From positions 5,394,001-5,458,000 of the forward strand of contig JAPVLO010000205.1 in assembly GCA_027257055.1 (NCBI GenBank): 64,000 nucleotides of DNA. The letters are read 5' to 3'. The position numbers and the translations under genes were made by a program. The DNA is from Cephalopachus bancanus. Taxonomy: Eukaryota; Chordata; Mammalia; Primates; Tarsiidae. The notes beneath the pieces are model-generated. The model worked only from the letters and a program-made list of their open reading frames with translations. It was not told where the DNA came from and searched no databases. Below are positions 1 through 11,870 of this stretch, in pieces; the stretch's first letter is position 1, and each line of letters starts with the position of its first letter.

Positions 1-1545
1 TCACCACCTATTTCCAGAACTCTTTTTTATCATTCAAAACTATAACTCTATACTCAGTAAACAAGAATTCCCCATTTTCCCCTCCCTCTGGGCCCTAGAA
101 ACCACTACTCTTTGTGTGTTTTTATGATTTTTTACTTTTTAAAGTACCTCGTATATCAGGAATCATGCAGTATTTTGTCTTTTTGTTTTTTCTTATTTCA
201 CTTAGCATAATGTCCTCAAGGTTCATCCATGTTGTAGCATATTGTAGAATATATTTGTTTTTTAAGCTGACTGATAAAAAGGGACTTATTTATGTCATTT
301 TAAAATTCATTTTTGATATGCCTCATAGCATTTTTGTAATTCATTTCCTGCATTACTGACTTCTTTTGTCTTTATTCTTGTAGTGAAATGTTTAAGTTCT
401 TATCTCATATATATTTTATGGCTATTTTCTTTGTGGTTACCCCTGGGAATTATATTTAACATCCTATGGTTATAACACTCTAATTTAGATTTATACCAGT
501 TTAACTTCAATAATATACAAAACTCTGCTCCTCTACATTTCTACTCATATTTCTTTCAGTTGGTGATATTCTAAAATTGAATCTTTATACATTGTGTGCC
601 CAAAAGCATAAACTCATACTTTTAAAAATTGCATTAGTCTCTTAAATTATGTAGAAAAAAATACATAAAGTTGCAAACAATTATACAATAATACAAGCTT
701 TTATAATTACCTGTTAATTTACCTTTACTGAAATCTTTATTTCTTCACATGACTTCAAGTTATTGCATAGTATCCTTTTATTTCAACCTGCAGAACTTCC
801 TTTAGTATTTCTTGCAGGGCAAATCTAGTATTAATAAACTCTTCTCCACCTTTTGTATATCTAGAAATGCCTTAGTTTCTTCTGCAGTTTTAAATAAATT
901 TTTGTTAGATATGGGATTTCTGCTGGACGTATTTTTTCCTTTAGCATTTTGTATCTATTGGCCCACTCTTTTCTGTGCTAAAGTTTTGGTTAGAAATCTG
1001 CTGATAACGTTTTCAATAATGATCTCTTTAACATCACTTCTCTCTTGCTACTTTTAACATTTTCTTTTTGTCTTTGTCATTTAAAAGTTTGATTACAATG
1101 TGCCTTGCACTATGGGTCTTTTTTAGTTCATTGTGTTTAGAGTTCATTGAGCTTGTTGGATGTTTACATTCATGTGTCTTATCAAATTTAGGAAACTTTT
1201 GTCCATTATAACTTTAAATATTCTCTCTTCCTTTTCCTCGCTCTCTCTTCTTATGGACTCCATAACATCTATATTAGTCCACTTGATGGTGTCCCAAGGT
1301 CCCTTATGCTCTGTTCACTTTTCTTTACTTTTTTTTCCCCTCTCTGTTCCTCAGACTTGATTATTGTCATTGTCTTGTCTTCACATTTGCTGATTCTTTT
1401 GCCTGCTCACATCTAATTTTGAACGCCTCTAGTACATTTTTCATTTCTATTGTCCTTTTTAGTTCCAGAATTTATTTTTGGTTCATTTTCTGTCTCCTAA
1501 TTAATATATATTTTTTGGCAGATATGTTTCTTAGATTTTTTTTTT
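1..1545 (-). mobile_element. Ancient L1M-type LINE remnant, 3' region, antisense
   Basis: Long T-rich sequence containing phrases typical of the antisense 3' part of old mammalian L1 elements: 'cacttagcataatgtcctcaaggttcatccatgttgtagca' near 200-240, 'gtttgattacaatgtgcct' near 1088, 'gagcttgttggatg' near 1149, and 'ccagaatttatttttggttc' near 1465. Heavily diverged, with no ORF surviving. It continues beyond the younger L1 inserted at 1546. The exact subfamily cannot be set without alignment. Confidence 0.65.
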
Positions 1546-2113
1546 CTATTTTAAAGATGTGGTGTACAATTCAGGGTTAGATATACAAATGTTCATTATT
1601 CAAGTACCCTTGTTGATAAGGTGTGCACCCCACTCCCCCAGGAGATTCCCACTACTGCCAATCCCACCACCCACCCCCACCCCCCGGAAGTTTCCCACTA
1701 CTGCCAATCCTTTTCTTACAGTATTACGATACTAGTTCAAGGTCTGCTTATGAGTGAGAATATGTGATACTCATTTCTTTGTTTCTGTGATAGATCACTA
1801 AGTTTTATAGACTCCATATCCATCCAAGCTGCAGCGAAGTTCATAATTTTGTCCTTCTTTATGGCTGCATAATATTCCATCATGTATATGTACCACATTT
1901 TTTTAATTCAGTCCTCTTTCATTGGGCAGCACGGTTGGTTCCATGTTTTTGCTATTGTGAACAATACTGCAATAAACATGCATGTGTAGGTATCTTTTTC
2001 ATAGAGTGATTTGGGTTCTTCTGGGTATATTCCCAGTAGGGGGATTGCGGGGTCATATGAAAGGTCAATTTTGAGATCTTTTAGGAATTGCCAAACTGTT
2101 TTCCACAGATTTA
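1546..2113 (-). mobile_element. L1 3' end (young local family), antisense, inserted in L1M
   Basis: Begins at a T tract (reverse of the poly-A tail), then 'gatgtggtgtacaattcagggttag', the 3' UTR signature shared with the L1 copies at 12672, 17880, 25123, 38345, 46720 and 63871. It continues through the G-rich 3' UTR and ORF2 C-terminal region to 'ccaaactgttttccacag', matching the full-length L1 near 52710 in reverse. It is 5' truncated. The L1M sequence resumes just after it, so this is a nested insertion. Confidence 0.8.
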
Positions 2114-2500
2114 TTGATATTTACATTTTGTTCATGCATCATTTTCTAGACTTTCTCCACATCCATATCCGCAGGGATCCACAAGAACCCATGTATCCTT
2201 TAGTTCTTTAAGTATCTTTATTACAGTTGTTTTAAAATCATTGTCCAGTACATCTGCCATAATGTCTTTTTCTGTAGGCTATTTTTTTCTTTAGAATGTG
2301 TCATACTTTTCTGTTTCTTTCTTCACCTTGTAATATTTTGTTAAAAATGAGACAGTGAATGTAATAATGTGGAAATCAGATTCTCTTCCTCCCTCAGGAT
2401 TTCCCATTTTTGTTTTAATTGTAGAATTTGTGCCAAGAATCAACATGAGATGTAAATTTTAGGTCTTCACAAATCTGTTTGGAGCCTGCACTTTCCCTGA
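2114..2500 (-). mobile_element. L1M remnant, continuation after the nested L1
   Basis: Phrases such as 'cattttgttcatgcatcattttc', 'cctttagttctttaagtatctttattacagttgtttt' and 'gtgtcatacttttctgtttcttt' belong to the same antisense old L1 region as 1-1545. This supports one ancient element split by the 1546-2113 insertion. Confidence 0.6.
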
Positions 2501-2572
2501 GCACAATGACTTTCTAATTCCCACTTTATATGTGATTACTTTTAAATGTTTTGATATTAAATGTCTGGTTCC

Positions 2573-2605
2573 TAAAAAAAAAAAAAAGAGAGAGAGAGAG
2601 AGAAA
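2573..2605 (+). repeat. A-tract plus (GA)n microsatellite
   Basis: A run of about 13 A followed by about nine GA units. It may be the decayed tail of a retroelement, but no recognisable body precedes it. Confidence 0.8.
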
Positions 2606-3411
2606 AATGAAGGGAGGGAGCAGGCACTGGCCATTTAAATCCCCTGGAAGTCACTTCAAACAGAGGGGTAGAGACCTGCAGCAATGTGAGAAGGTACAAC
2701 AATGGTGGTTGCCTGGCTCTTTGCACCTCTGTGATCAAAAGGAGTAATCAGTAATCAGAGCAGAGATATGCAATATATTGAAAATAGGGTGATTTTTGCC
2801 AATGCTGGTTCCTGCAAACTGCATGTAAGCTATTCCTGAAATACATACATAGCTGCCTGCCATTGGTCTCGGGGTGGGGGATGAGTAGTTGTTACTGTGT
2901 TAAGAACTAAATTGACCAAAATTAACCACAATTTACTATCCAGGCCGTCCCCTGGAAGTTGCAAGCCTTCAATAGGTTATAGAGTTCTAGAAAAGCTACA
3001 TCAGATGGATTCTTCTAGGACATAATTGCTATCTAGATAGAGAGACAGATTACTGGCGCTTTCTATTTTGTCACCTTCCCAGAATCCTCTACTTTTCTGT
3101 TACTATTTATCTCCTTGGAAGTAGATGTGAACCATGTCTGATTCTACCTTTTGTTGTCAGTGAACTATGATTGTAAGGAATGTCTTCTTGATGGGAATGC
3201 CACCATCTCCTACACAGTTTACACTTCCACCGCTTTGGCTTTCTCTTGCTCTGACCTTCATTTTGTTACATGATTGACTTCCAAAAATGAGAAAAGAAAG
3301 GCTGCAAGATTTCTTAAGGCCTAGGCCCAGAAATATACATAATCAATTCTGCCACATTCTATAGGAGGAAACAAGTCACAGAGCTAACTCAGATTCAAAG
3401 ACAAGAGATGT
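2606..3411. other. Unique intronic sequence, nothing recognised
   Basis: No ORF of note, no splice-bounded exon and no repeat family that I recognise. The G-rich stretch near 2870 (ggggtggggg) is short. Confidence 0.5.
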
Positions 3412-3857
3412 CTTAATCTATTCAGACTGCTATAACAAAATACCTTAGACTGGGTAATTTATAAATAACAGAAACTTATTTCTCACAGTTTTGGAGACTG
3501 AGAAGTCCAAGATCAGAGAATCGGCAGACTCATAACTGATGAAGGTCCACTCTCTGCTTCATATGTTGTGTCTCTTGCTGTGTCTTTATATAGCAGAAAG
3601 GGCAAACACTGTGTCCTCCCATGGAAGAAATGGAAGGCAGCCTTTGTCAACTTATTTTTTAAGGGTGTTAATCTTGTTTTGTGGGGAGGTTGAGTTGGAG
3701 TCTCACTCTGTTGCCCAGGCTGGAGTGCAATGGTCTTATTCATGAGGATAGAGCCCTCATGACTTAATCACTTTCCAAAAGGTCCTTATCTCTTGATACA
3801 ATTTAGTTTTGACATATGAATTTTAGGGGAACACCAATATTCAGACCATAGCAAATG
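3412..3857 (-). mobile_element. MaLR-type LTR (MLT1/MST-like), antisense
   Basis: The + strand starts 'ttaatctattcagactgctataac', continues 'gactgggtaatttataaataacagaaac' and ends 'catatgaattttaggggaacacc...cagaccatagca'. This is the reverse of the MaLR LTR layout: TGCTATGGTCTGAA start, then GGAGGTGATTAGGTCATGAGG-like middle, then an AATAAA-type region near the 3' end. It is a diverged solo LTR of a non-autonomous ERVL-MaLR, containing a small Alu-like piece (3690-3733). Confidence 0.75.
3690..3733 (-). mobile_element. Tiny Alu 3'-end fragment inside the MaLR LTR
   Basis: 'ggagtctcactctgttgcc' followed by 'caggctggagtgcaatgg' is the reverse complement of an Alu right-arm end. Only about 44 bp remain and there is no clear A tail, so it may be a severely truncated insertion or a gene-conversion/patch event. 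Confidence 0.7.
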
Positions 3858-5020
3858 GAATGGACTGTATCTCTTCATAGAAGAGTGGTATTCATGAACA
3901 GGGATAGGAGGAGTTACCTGCGGCCGTCCTGTCAACAGACTACCTCATAATGGTCTGCTTTTTCTAATAATTTTCCTGATGAAGTCTGATTTTATATATA
4001 CATAATGACTCTCATTCTCTGAGGAATTGGTTATATTCTGCCTGGTGGAACTTCTAGTTTTTGGGTTTTTTTCCTGCTTTATCATTTTAAAAGCATAACA
4101 GTCTCTTGGTGGTGAAAGATGATATGTTTCCTTGTGTCCTATAATACCATATTAGGTACTTAATAAATAGCTGTCTTCTTAATTATAAGTTTTGAGTAAT
4201 GGGAAAATAATGTATTTATACTATGCAATTGTATTAGTATCCACCAGATTATTTATTGCTAAATCTCTTATATGATCTCTTGTTGTGATCAGCTATTACT
4301 GACCTCCTCGTTCAGATACTCCTGACTATTTCTCATGCTTATCATATGTGTATGCTTATAGCTAATAGTTGTCAATGGAAATAGATATGGAGAAGCATAT
4401 TTAGGAATATTAATAAAAAAGAGCAATTAGAAAAACACATAGATCTTTAAAGGAAAAATAAACACCAGTTATTTTTTGAAGTATGCTGGCATTTTCAACA
4501 TGCCTGATGAGGAGTTCATGATTTATGGGAGTTTCGATTGCTTAAATGTTTGAGATACTCTGCAATGAAATAAAAATTATCTTCAAAGCTGGTGAAAATG
4601 CTCAGAGGCATAGTTAATCATTTGATGATTCATAGCTACCAGTGAAATTCAAGTACTCCATCCTTATTTTGTGCATAAGCACCAGCACATGATAACAAGG
4701 GAGATGGAAAGAAAAAATCACACAGTAACCTAGACAAAAGGGTCATGTCATTGTTAGCATCGTACAAACTGATTGCAATGGTTTATTGTACCAGCCTATA
4801 GTGAGAGTGATTTGGAGAACTTGAATGAGTATTCCTCTTTTGTTCTTGATAGAAATGACTCTTGGTATGAATCCAATCATATTGAGCAATTGTAGAAGTA
4901 TAAAGCTAGGCAGCATTTTATGAGATTAACTGACTTATTCCTCACCTTGAAATAAAGCCTGCATGTCACAGAATTCTTCATGTTTCTAAGATGTAATTTA
5001 TTCTTTGAAATATAAAAATG
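3858..5020. other. Unique AT-rich intronic sequence
   Basis: No repeat family or gene recognised. A NotI-like gcggccg sits at 3920, unusual in this AT-rich context but isolated. Confidence 0.5.
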
Positions 5021-5165
5021 ACTTGTTCATTCATTCAACAAACATTTATTGTGCGTGAACTCTGCAATATGCACCATTCTAGGTGCTGGCTATATATCAA
5101 TGAATAAAAAAGGCAACTATTTCTGCCTGTGGAACTTAGAATCCAATAGGGATAAAAGTGATTCC
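5021..5165 (-). mobile_element. L2 LINE 3' end, antisense
   Basis: 'tcattcattcaacaaacatttattg' is the reversed L2 3' terminus with its TGAATGA tail repeats, followed by 'ccattctaggtgctggctatat' and 'tgcctgtggaacttagaatcc', the usual upstream L2 segment. Old and diverged. Confidence 0.8.
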
Positions 5166-5719
5166 ATAAGTTTCCCGTTTGTCAATATCATTAACCTTTA
5201 CTGATAATAATACAATGATGTTTATGTATGTTTCAATTTTTGGGTTGTTCTTAGGAAAAACTGTCCACAAAATTAACCCAATAAGCTGTGATTGTAAGAA
5301 AAGAGTTTAGTATCTTTTCAATAACAGGCCATTTCATGTTTAGATAAAGAAACCAGGATCAAAAAAGTTTGATTTCACTTTAAATAAAATCTTATCCAGT
5401 CCAATGTCCTTTACTTTTGACCAGTCTTTCAAAAAATGTCTCCCTTACTCCATGTTAAGTTAGTTACAGAACATATTCACAAAATCTCTCATACTGTCTC
5501 ACTACGTTAGTCATAAATTTTTTGGCCACATATGACAGAAACCAAACTTGAACCATTGAAGTGAAAAAAGAAGTTTTATTACAAAAAAACCTACATTTTC
5601 TCAAGATCCCCAAAACACAAATAGAGATGAAATGGAGAAATGAGCACTCATTAAAACTCATTAAGGTGTCTGTACGCACCTTGTTCTAATTCCTCTTTGA
5701 CAGTGTCTTATTGATTGAG
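5166..5719. other. Unique intronic sequence
   Basis: No gene or repeat family recognised. There is a short antisense open frame near 5464-5679, but it has no homology I recognise. Confidence 0.45.
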
Positions 5720-5965
5720 GTCAAAATGACCCAGTAGTTCCTGGAACTAAACTCTTTGGGTTCAAACATTGACTAGGTTACTTGCTAGCTGAATAATCTA
5801 GAACAGATCGATTAATCTCTCTAATCCTCAATTTCCATATCTATTAAAATTAGGAAGATATAGTAACTAATAGAATTATAACAAGAAAAGTAAACTAAAT
5901 GATATCCAATGATTGGCACAATGCCTGCTTCATAGGAAATCTTCAACAAATTTGAACCATCATTA
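5720..5965 (+). mobile_element. MIR SINE
   Basis: Has the MIR order: 'tttgggttcaaacattgac', 'ttacttgctagctgaataatct', 'aatctctctaatcctcaatttcc', 'tctattaaaattaggaagatatagtaac', ending near 'aatgcctgcttcataggaaatcttcaac'. Diverged but in the correct 5'-to-3' sequence of blocks. Confidence 0.75.
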
Positions 5966-5984
5966 TGAATAAATAAATAAGGAG

Positions 5985-6006
5985 TGAGCTGAGCTGAGCT
6001 GAGCTG
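5985..6006 (+). repeat. (TGAGC)n pentamer repeat
   Basis: About four tandem TGAGC units, followed by 'ggctcagctg', which is complementary to the repeat and could fold back on it. Confidence 0.85.
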
Positions 6007-6049
6007 GAGAGGCTCAGCTGCCAGATATGGGAGTAGTCAACTAAGACAA

Positions 6050-6345
6050 CAGACCAGGCCAGGTTTATTGGCTCAGCCTGTAATTCCAGCATTTTGGAAG
6101 GCCAACCTCAGACTGCCTGAGTCTGAGGTTTCAAGAACAGCCTGGGCAACTTGGAGAGACCTCATCTCTACAATAAATCAAAAAATTAGCTGGGTGTGGT
6201 AGCCTGCGCCTGTAGTTCCAGCTACTTGGAAGGCTGAGGCAGAAGGATCGCCAGAGCCCAGCAGGTTGACACTGGGGTGGCCATAAGTATACCACTGCAC
6301 TCCAGCCTGGGTGACAGAGTGATACTCCAACTCGGGAGGGGGGGG
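6050..6345 (+). mobile_element. Alu, dimeric, older copy of the local lineage
   Basis: Left arm 'ggctcagcctgtaattccagcattttggaaggcc', linker 'ctctacaataaatcaaaaaattagctggg', right arm 'ggatcgccagagcccagcagg' and 'cactgcactccagcctgggtgacag'. The linker matches the young family, but the T-arm block is not the GC-rich form, so this is an early member or a diverged copy. It ends in a G-rich run (gggaggggggggtg) in place of a clean A tail. Confidence 0.9.
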
Positions 6346-7689
6346 TGTTGGGGAAGATAACAAACCAAACAAAAAGTAACAAGTAAGCTTTTATTCCACT
6401 TACTGTAATAGTATAAGCAAGAGTCCAGAAAAAAGTGCTGGTTTCACCAATGTCTCATTTTCCCTACAAAATCACACCAGGCAAGGGTCAGATATATCAG
6501 CACAGTTTGGGACAACTGTCTCACTGCTCAGGGAGCCCTCAAACGATAAGCTTCTGCAAATTTATAGACCTGACAGCTGAGGAAAGGGAAAAGGGAAGTT
6601 CTAGGAATGGAACAGTACAGAGTTCCAAGACAGAATGAAGAAAAATGTCTTTAAGGCTACTCATTCACCCCCAACAAGGCAGTCTTAGCAGACACTCTTG
6701 GGGAAAACCTACTTTGAAAGTCCCCAGTAAAGAAGCCTCTGAATAGAGATTCCTAGGCTAAGAATGCAGATATGTATGTGGTTGGCCAGGGATTCTGAGT
6801 CCTTGACTGCAACTTTCTTCAGAGACTGCTTTGTACTGAGTTGCTTTGGTTAGGGAAACTTTCTTCTATGAGGGCCTGCCAGGCAAAAATTTTTGGAGTT
6901 GGATTCCTCAAGATGGTTCTGTATTCTTTAGAGAAATTTCTTCTAGAAGTTTCATCCCTAAAAGTTTCAACGGTTTATGTTTTGTTGGTATATTATTGTA
7001 CTTATTCTCATAGCTTAGAGTGGGGCTAGTACATGAGAAATACCTACTGTAGCTTAAGTATTACTCTTATTTTTATTATTGCTTTATTATTGCTATTGTT
7101 TTGCTACATAATTGTTTCAAATTATAACTCTAACATGACAACTTATTTTATTCTCCACAGAATTAGATATCATTATCCCTCATACTGAAAATAAGGCTTT
7201 TGAAAAGCATTCGTTGACCTTTTGCACTCAGCAAGAATGAGAGTTGGAAATTCACCATCTAAATTAAAAAAGAAAAGACAACCTCAACTGGTAGCTGGTA
7301 GCACAGTGTCTTGACTATTAATTGACATCTTCTTCTAAGACATCATATAAGAAACACAATCACTGCAAAATGTATTCAGTTTATTGTTTGAAAACCATCT
7401 AATTTATTTAGTATCCAGTAAAAATTGAAGTATCACTTTGTGCCAGGAATTATGTATTTAATAAAAGGGGAGAGAAGACAAAACAGTAACTTTTCCTGAA
7501 CCCTTTGAAATTTACAAATAATTATAAAATAAATATTAATCATATAAAATATATATTTAAAATATGAACTGTGATAGTTCTGTAAAAAAGAGAAATATGA
7601 TTCTGTGTTAGAGTGACAAGAGGCAGCCTGGGCATGGGCACAGAATATTAGGGAAGGTTTACCCTAGGTGTTTATGTTGGAATCTAAAG
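6346..7689. other. Unique intronic sequence
   Basis: No exon, RNA gene or recognised repeat. Short open frames at 6435-6638 and 6841-7029 lack start context, homology and splice signals. Confidence 0.5.
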
Positions 7690-7868
7690 CAGCGGTCCCT
7701 TTCCTTTTTGGCATCGGGGACTGGTTTTGTGGAATGGGGGGGGGATGAGGGGATCATCAGGCATTCCATTCTCATAAGGAGCATGCAACATAGAACCTTC
7801 CCATGCACAGTTCACAATAGGGTTCGTGCTCCTATGAGAATCTAATGCTGCTGCTGATTTGACAAGAA
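7690..7868 (+). mobile_element. hAT-Charlie MER1-like fragment
   Basis: Starts 'cagcggtccctttcctttttggcatcggggactggttt' (MER1-type terminal inverted repeat), then a G-rich run, 'gatcatcaggcattcc', 'cacagttcacaatagggttcg' and 'ctcctatgagaatctaatgc'. This is the other orientation of the element at 16371-17055 and lacks its distal end. Confidence 0.85.
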
Positions 7869-8991
7869 ACTAAAGAAGCTCAAAGAATAAGGGAGTATAA
7901 TATGACATGAGTTTGTGAATATGACTAGTTCCACATCATACATTTCCTGGTAGGTCCTCTCTAAAATTGGGCCTTTATCTGGAGAACAGTGGAAAACTAT
8001 GGACAGATTTAAAGCAGATGACATAATATCTAAATTTATGTTTATGTTTGCAATGTAAAGTAAAGATTGTAAAGGGGGAGCTATAAAGTTAGCTAGCACT
8101 AGGATGGTGGCAAGGAGATGGAATTAAATGGAGTCAAGAAGGGTTTTTTTTGTTTGTTTGTTTGTCTTGTTTTTTAAGGAGGTGAGACTGACAGACTGGC
8201 AATGGATTGAATCAAAGAGGTAGCAAGAGTGACTCAGTGGTTTCTGGTCAGTGGAACTGGGTGAATGGTAGGGGGTAGATTATGAGCTTAATCTTATAAA
8301 TATTTGAGGTGCCTTTGCGATATTTAAGCAGAGACAGTGAAGTGATATAAAATATAAGGCTTGAGATTTTTTATTGTTTGGGAATAAAGATCTAAATTGC
8401 AACAGAGATGCTTTATAATAACCTTGTCAGTTTCATAAAAAATAACGACTTCACTTGTACAAAACCTTGTAACAGGTACTGTAATAGATAAAAAGCAATT
8501 CAGATGATGCCCCTGACCTCAAGTGGTTAATTATTTAATGGAGAAGACAGAAAAGACAGTGAGAATTTAATGTGATTTTAAAATGAACATTCCCTTAAAA
8601 TGTCTCAAGTTAGAATAGAATGGAAGAGAAGAAAACCCAACAACTTTTATCAGGTTGTAATCCTTAAATGCTGAAATATTTTTAGAAAATAATAATGGTG
8701 TTCTGGTCAGATAGAAAAGGAAAACTAACAGAATTTGAATGAATGAAATCGCCCTGAAGAATCATGAAAATTGTCAGAGGCGTAACATCATAGTAGGACA
8801 CAATCTCAGACTGAGAACATAGATTTGTATCTTATGTAAAACAAGAAAAATAAAATAGATTGTTTATTTGAGAAAATGTCCCTAGGTTAGCTTTGGCAAA
8901 GGAAACTAGTATAAACAATGTCTTCACTCTAATAAAGTTAAATAGTCATTCTATGAGTTTGCATTTGCCATGTGTTAAAGCAAATTTTAGG
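7869..8991. other. Unique intronic sequence with a (TTTG)n run
   Basis: Contains a short TTTG/GTTT repeat near 8145-8166. Otherwise no family recognised. Confidence 0.5.
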
Positions 8992-9172
8992 GCAATGATT
9001 TTCATCCTTGGTTGTACATTGAAATCACCTGGCAATGCTTTAAAAATACTAATTCCTAGGTCCTATTCCTGGAGATTCTGATTTAATTGTTTTGAGATTT
9101 GGTTGTGGCATCGGAATTTCTTAAAGCTTTCTAGGTGATTCTGTTACCAAAGTTGAGAACCACAGCTTTGGA
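8992..9172 (+). mobile_element. MER5A-like hAT-Charlie MITE
   Basis: Both ends carry the MER5 inverted repeat: 'ttttcatccttggttgtacattgaaatcacctgg' at the left and 'ctaggtgattctgttaccaaagttgagaacca' at the right. The middle has 'ggagattctgatttaattg'. About 180 bp, as expected for MER5A. Confidence 0.85.
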
Positions 9173-9254
9173 GGCATGTTTTGTCACATAAACCAGTAAG
9201 TCATCTGAAGAACGACACCAAGCAAGGAATTTTAAAAATCTGATTATATATAGA

Positions 9255-9505
9255 AGTAATAAAGCAAACATTTCTTTAGTCTTTGTGTGTCACAAACACT
9301 TCTAAACACTTGATGTATGATAAATCAGGAAATAATCACAATGACCCCATGAAAAAGTCAATTTTACTACTCATATTTAAGTGGTGAGAAAACTGAGACC
9401 CAATGGGGCACACCCAGTTTAAGTGTTAGAGCAGGTGCTTGAACCTAAGCAGTCTGGTTCTAGAGCTTCTAATTTTAACTACTATGATATATTGTCTCTA
9501 AATAT
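9255..9505 (-). mobile_element. MIR SINE, antisense
   Basis: Reverse-order MIR blocks: 'cacttgatgtatgataaat', 'aatcacaatgaccccatgaa', 'gtggtgagaaaactgagaccc', then 'cttgaacctaagcagtctggttctagagcttc'. Confidence 0.75.
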
Positions 9506-11679
9506 AGTGTCATGGTAAATTTTCACCAGGAATAATTATAAAAGAAAGAACAACTTATAATAATGGCAGAATAACGTTACGCCAGTTAAATGCTAGTTGA
9601 TGGCAAAGTGATTACTATGACTACATAAAACATCTTTGAGCTACATGCATGTGTGTGTGTGTATATATGTTGCTTCTCAAGCTTATACTCTTAATTTACA
9701 GGAATAAGTTAAGTTTATCTCATGAAATGTTTTAAAGCTTCTGTTTTCAGTGGTGAAGCAGGGAAATCAAAGTGGTTCAACCATGTAGTTTTTTTCTAAC
9801 TTTTCAAAGACATTTTCTCCTGAAGGAAACTCAAGTGCTTAGGCTATTCCATATAATCTCAAGAATGACTACTACTTCATGGTAATGACCAAACTGTAGC
9901 ACTCTAATCTCAAGAGCACATAATCATCCTCTAGGAAGCACATCTTACAAATTGAACCTATTTTGCAGGTGGAAATACCGTAATGAAAATTATCATTGGA
10001 GGGATTACTGACACACTGCATTCCTACATATGTCAAAGAGGAAACTACTCCAATTTAACTCTATAAAACATGTATCCAAGTCAATCTGCCATATGTATCT
10101 TTTGCATTTTCTATCCCATTACAGAAGTAATATTTACCAAATAAATGCTGCACATTTTTAGATGGCTAGTTTTCAAGCCTCTTTGCCTTGCCTTTGTCAT
10201 TCCCTCTTTTGTTTGAAGGCTAAGAAAGCAAGTAAATGAAACATGGTGGCTGGGAGAATACAGCCCTCAGTGCTGTGGATAATTTGTGTCCCGCAGCTGG
10301 AGCTTTGGTGGTATAGCTTCGCTTGTTACATTTGAGTGCAAGCTAATAAATACAGAGAATTTCATTTGGTATTCAATTAAGAGCTCTCTTGACTCCTGTT
10401 ATTAAAGCCTACAAACTATTGAGCATAAAATTAAAGTTGAGCAGCTCACTCTTTTTGACGTTATAACACTGCCTAAAAAATAATGCTGTAAAACTCAAGA
10501 GTCAAAAGCCATCCCTTACAGCCCATGGACAAACAAAAAAAGTCGAAACATTGAGGAAGAAAGAGTAAATATATACAACCTGATCATTAGTTCATATAAT
10601 GTTAGGAACATGCTACTATGCTCATGCAAATATATCGACCAATTTGTTGAGCACAAGATACTATACTGATTTTAACAGAATGTTACAAGATTATTATTGC
10701 CACAGCTCCATTGAAGGAAATAATCAAAGTACTAACCATTTTTAAGGTTTTTAAATGACTTTAGGTGATAACCAGAAAGTACTATAGGAAATCAGTATAC
10801 TGTAATTGAAAGGAAATTGAATTGGTCTTTATATTAATCCCTTCTAATTTTTTTTTAGACTGCCAGTCCACAGAAAACGGTGAATCTTGTTTTGCCAAAA
10901 GCAGTGTGACTTCCTGTAAGTCTCATGTGCTGCTGGGGCCACTTTATTATTATTATTATTATTAGTAGTAGTAGTAGTAGTAGTAGTAGTACCATTATTA
11001 TTATTTAGAGGGTGCTCTGCTGAATAGATAGTATGAGATTTTGTGTGCATTATCTCGTTTAGTCTTGGTCTCATTGCTTAAAAATAAAGGAGAAAGAAAC
11101 AAGACCAAAGTACAAGACAAAACACCCTCTCCACATAGACAGAAAAGTCAAATTAATGAGATTTCAAACAGTGAGACCTGAAGAAATGTTAGATAAGCCT
11201 CATACTTGAATCTAAGTGAAATTCTTCTAGTTCTTATCAAACATTATGCCTATCAATCTTGCTATGCTGCAAAAAAAATACCTTTTGTAGATACAAATTC
11301 AATTTGAATCTATGTGAAGCTAACTTGTTTTTATTGCTTATTATTGGAAAAAGTTATTATAATCAAACAGAACAGCTTAAGGTGAACCTCAGGGAGATAA
11401 GTGAATATAAACAGAAACTAAAGAGTTTTAAAACTTGAGAAATCCTTCAAAAGGATGTGGATAATCAAGATTTCCTCTATGTGTTGCTGTTGTTTAATTT
11501 TTCATTTATCTTTGGTATACATCTTGAGACATATCATCAGAACTTAGGAAAAATAAAATGTGTTCCACTTTGTTTAGTAAATTGGTCACAGGCAGTACAG
11601 TACCAGAGATATTTTGAAAATCTCTTTTTCACTTTTTTTTTTACTACTTCGCTTTATCCAATGCCCTCTTGACTGTTTA
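9506..11679. other. Mostly unique intronic sequence
   Basis: No gene or intact repeat recognised apart from a compound trinucleotide microsatellite (separate entry) and a short TG run at about 9650. Confidence 0.5.
10943..10991 (+). repeat. Compound (TTA)n-(GTA)n microsatellite
   Basis: About seven TTA units pass directly into about nine GTA/TAG units, followed after a short break by more TTA at 10993. One T-to-G change spread through half of an older TTA array would explain the structure. Confidence 0.9.
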
Positions 11680-11870
11680 AGTGGATGAAACATAGCACAA
11701 TGGAAAGAACAGAATATCTCAGTCCTCAATTTCCCCTTCTGCATAATGGGAATAACAATAATCACCTTCCTCAAAGAGTTGTTTTAAGAATTCAATGAGT
11801 TAATATAAATAGAGCTTTCAGATGATTGGCCTTACTATGCACTATGTAAATGTTATAATCTGTGACTATC
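11680..11870 (+). mobile_element. MIR SINE, 3' two thirds
   Basis: 'cctcaatttccccttctgc' followed by 'ataatgggaataacaataatcacc', 'agagttgttttaagaattcaatgagttaat' is a standard MIR run. Confidence 0.8.
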
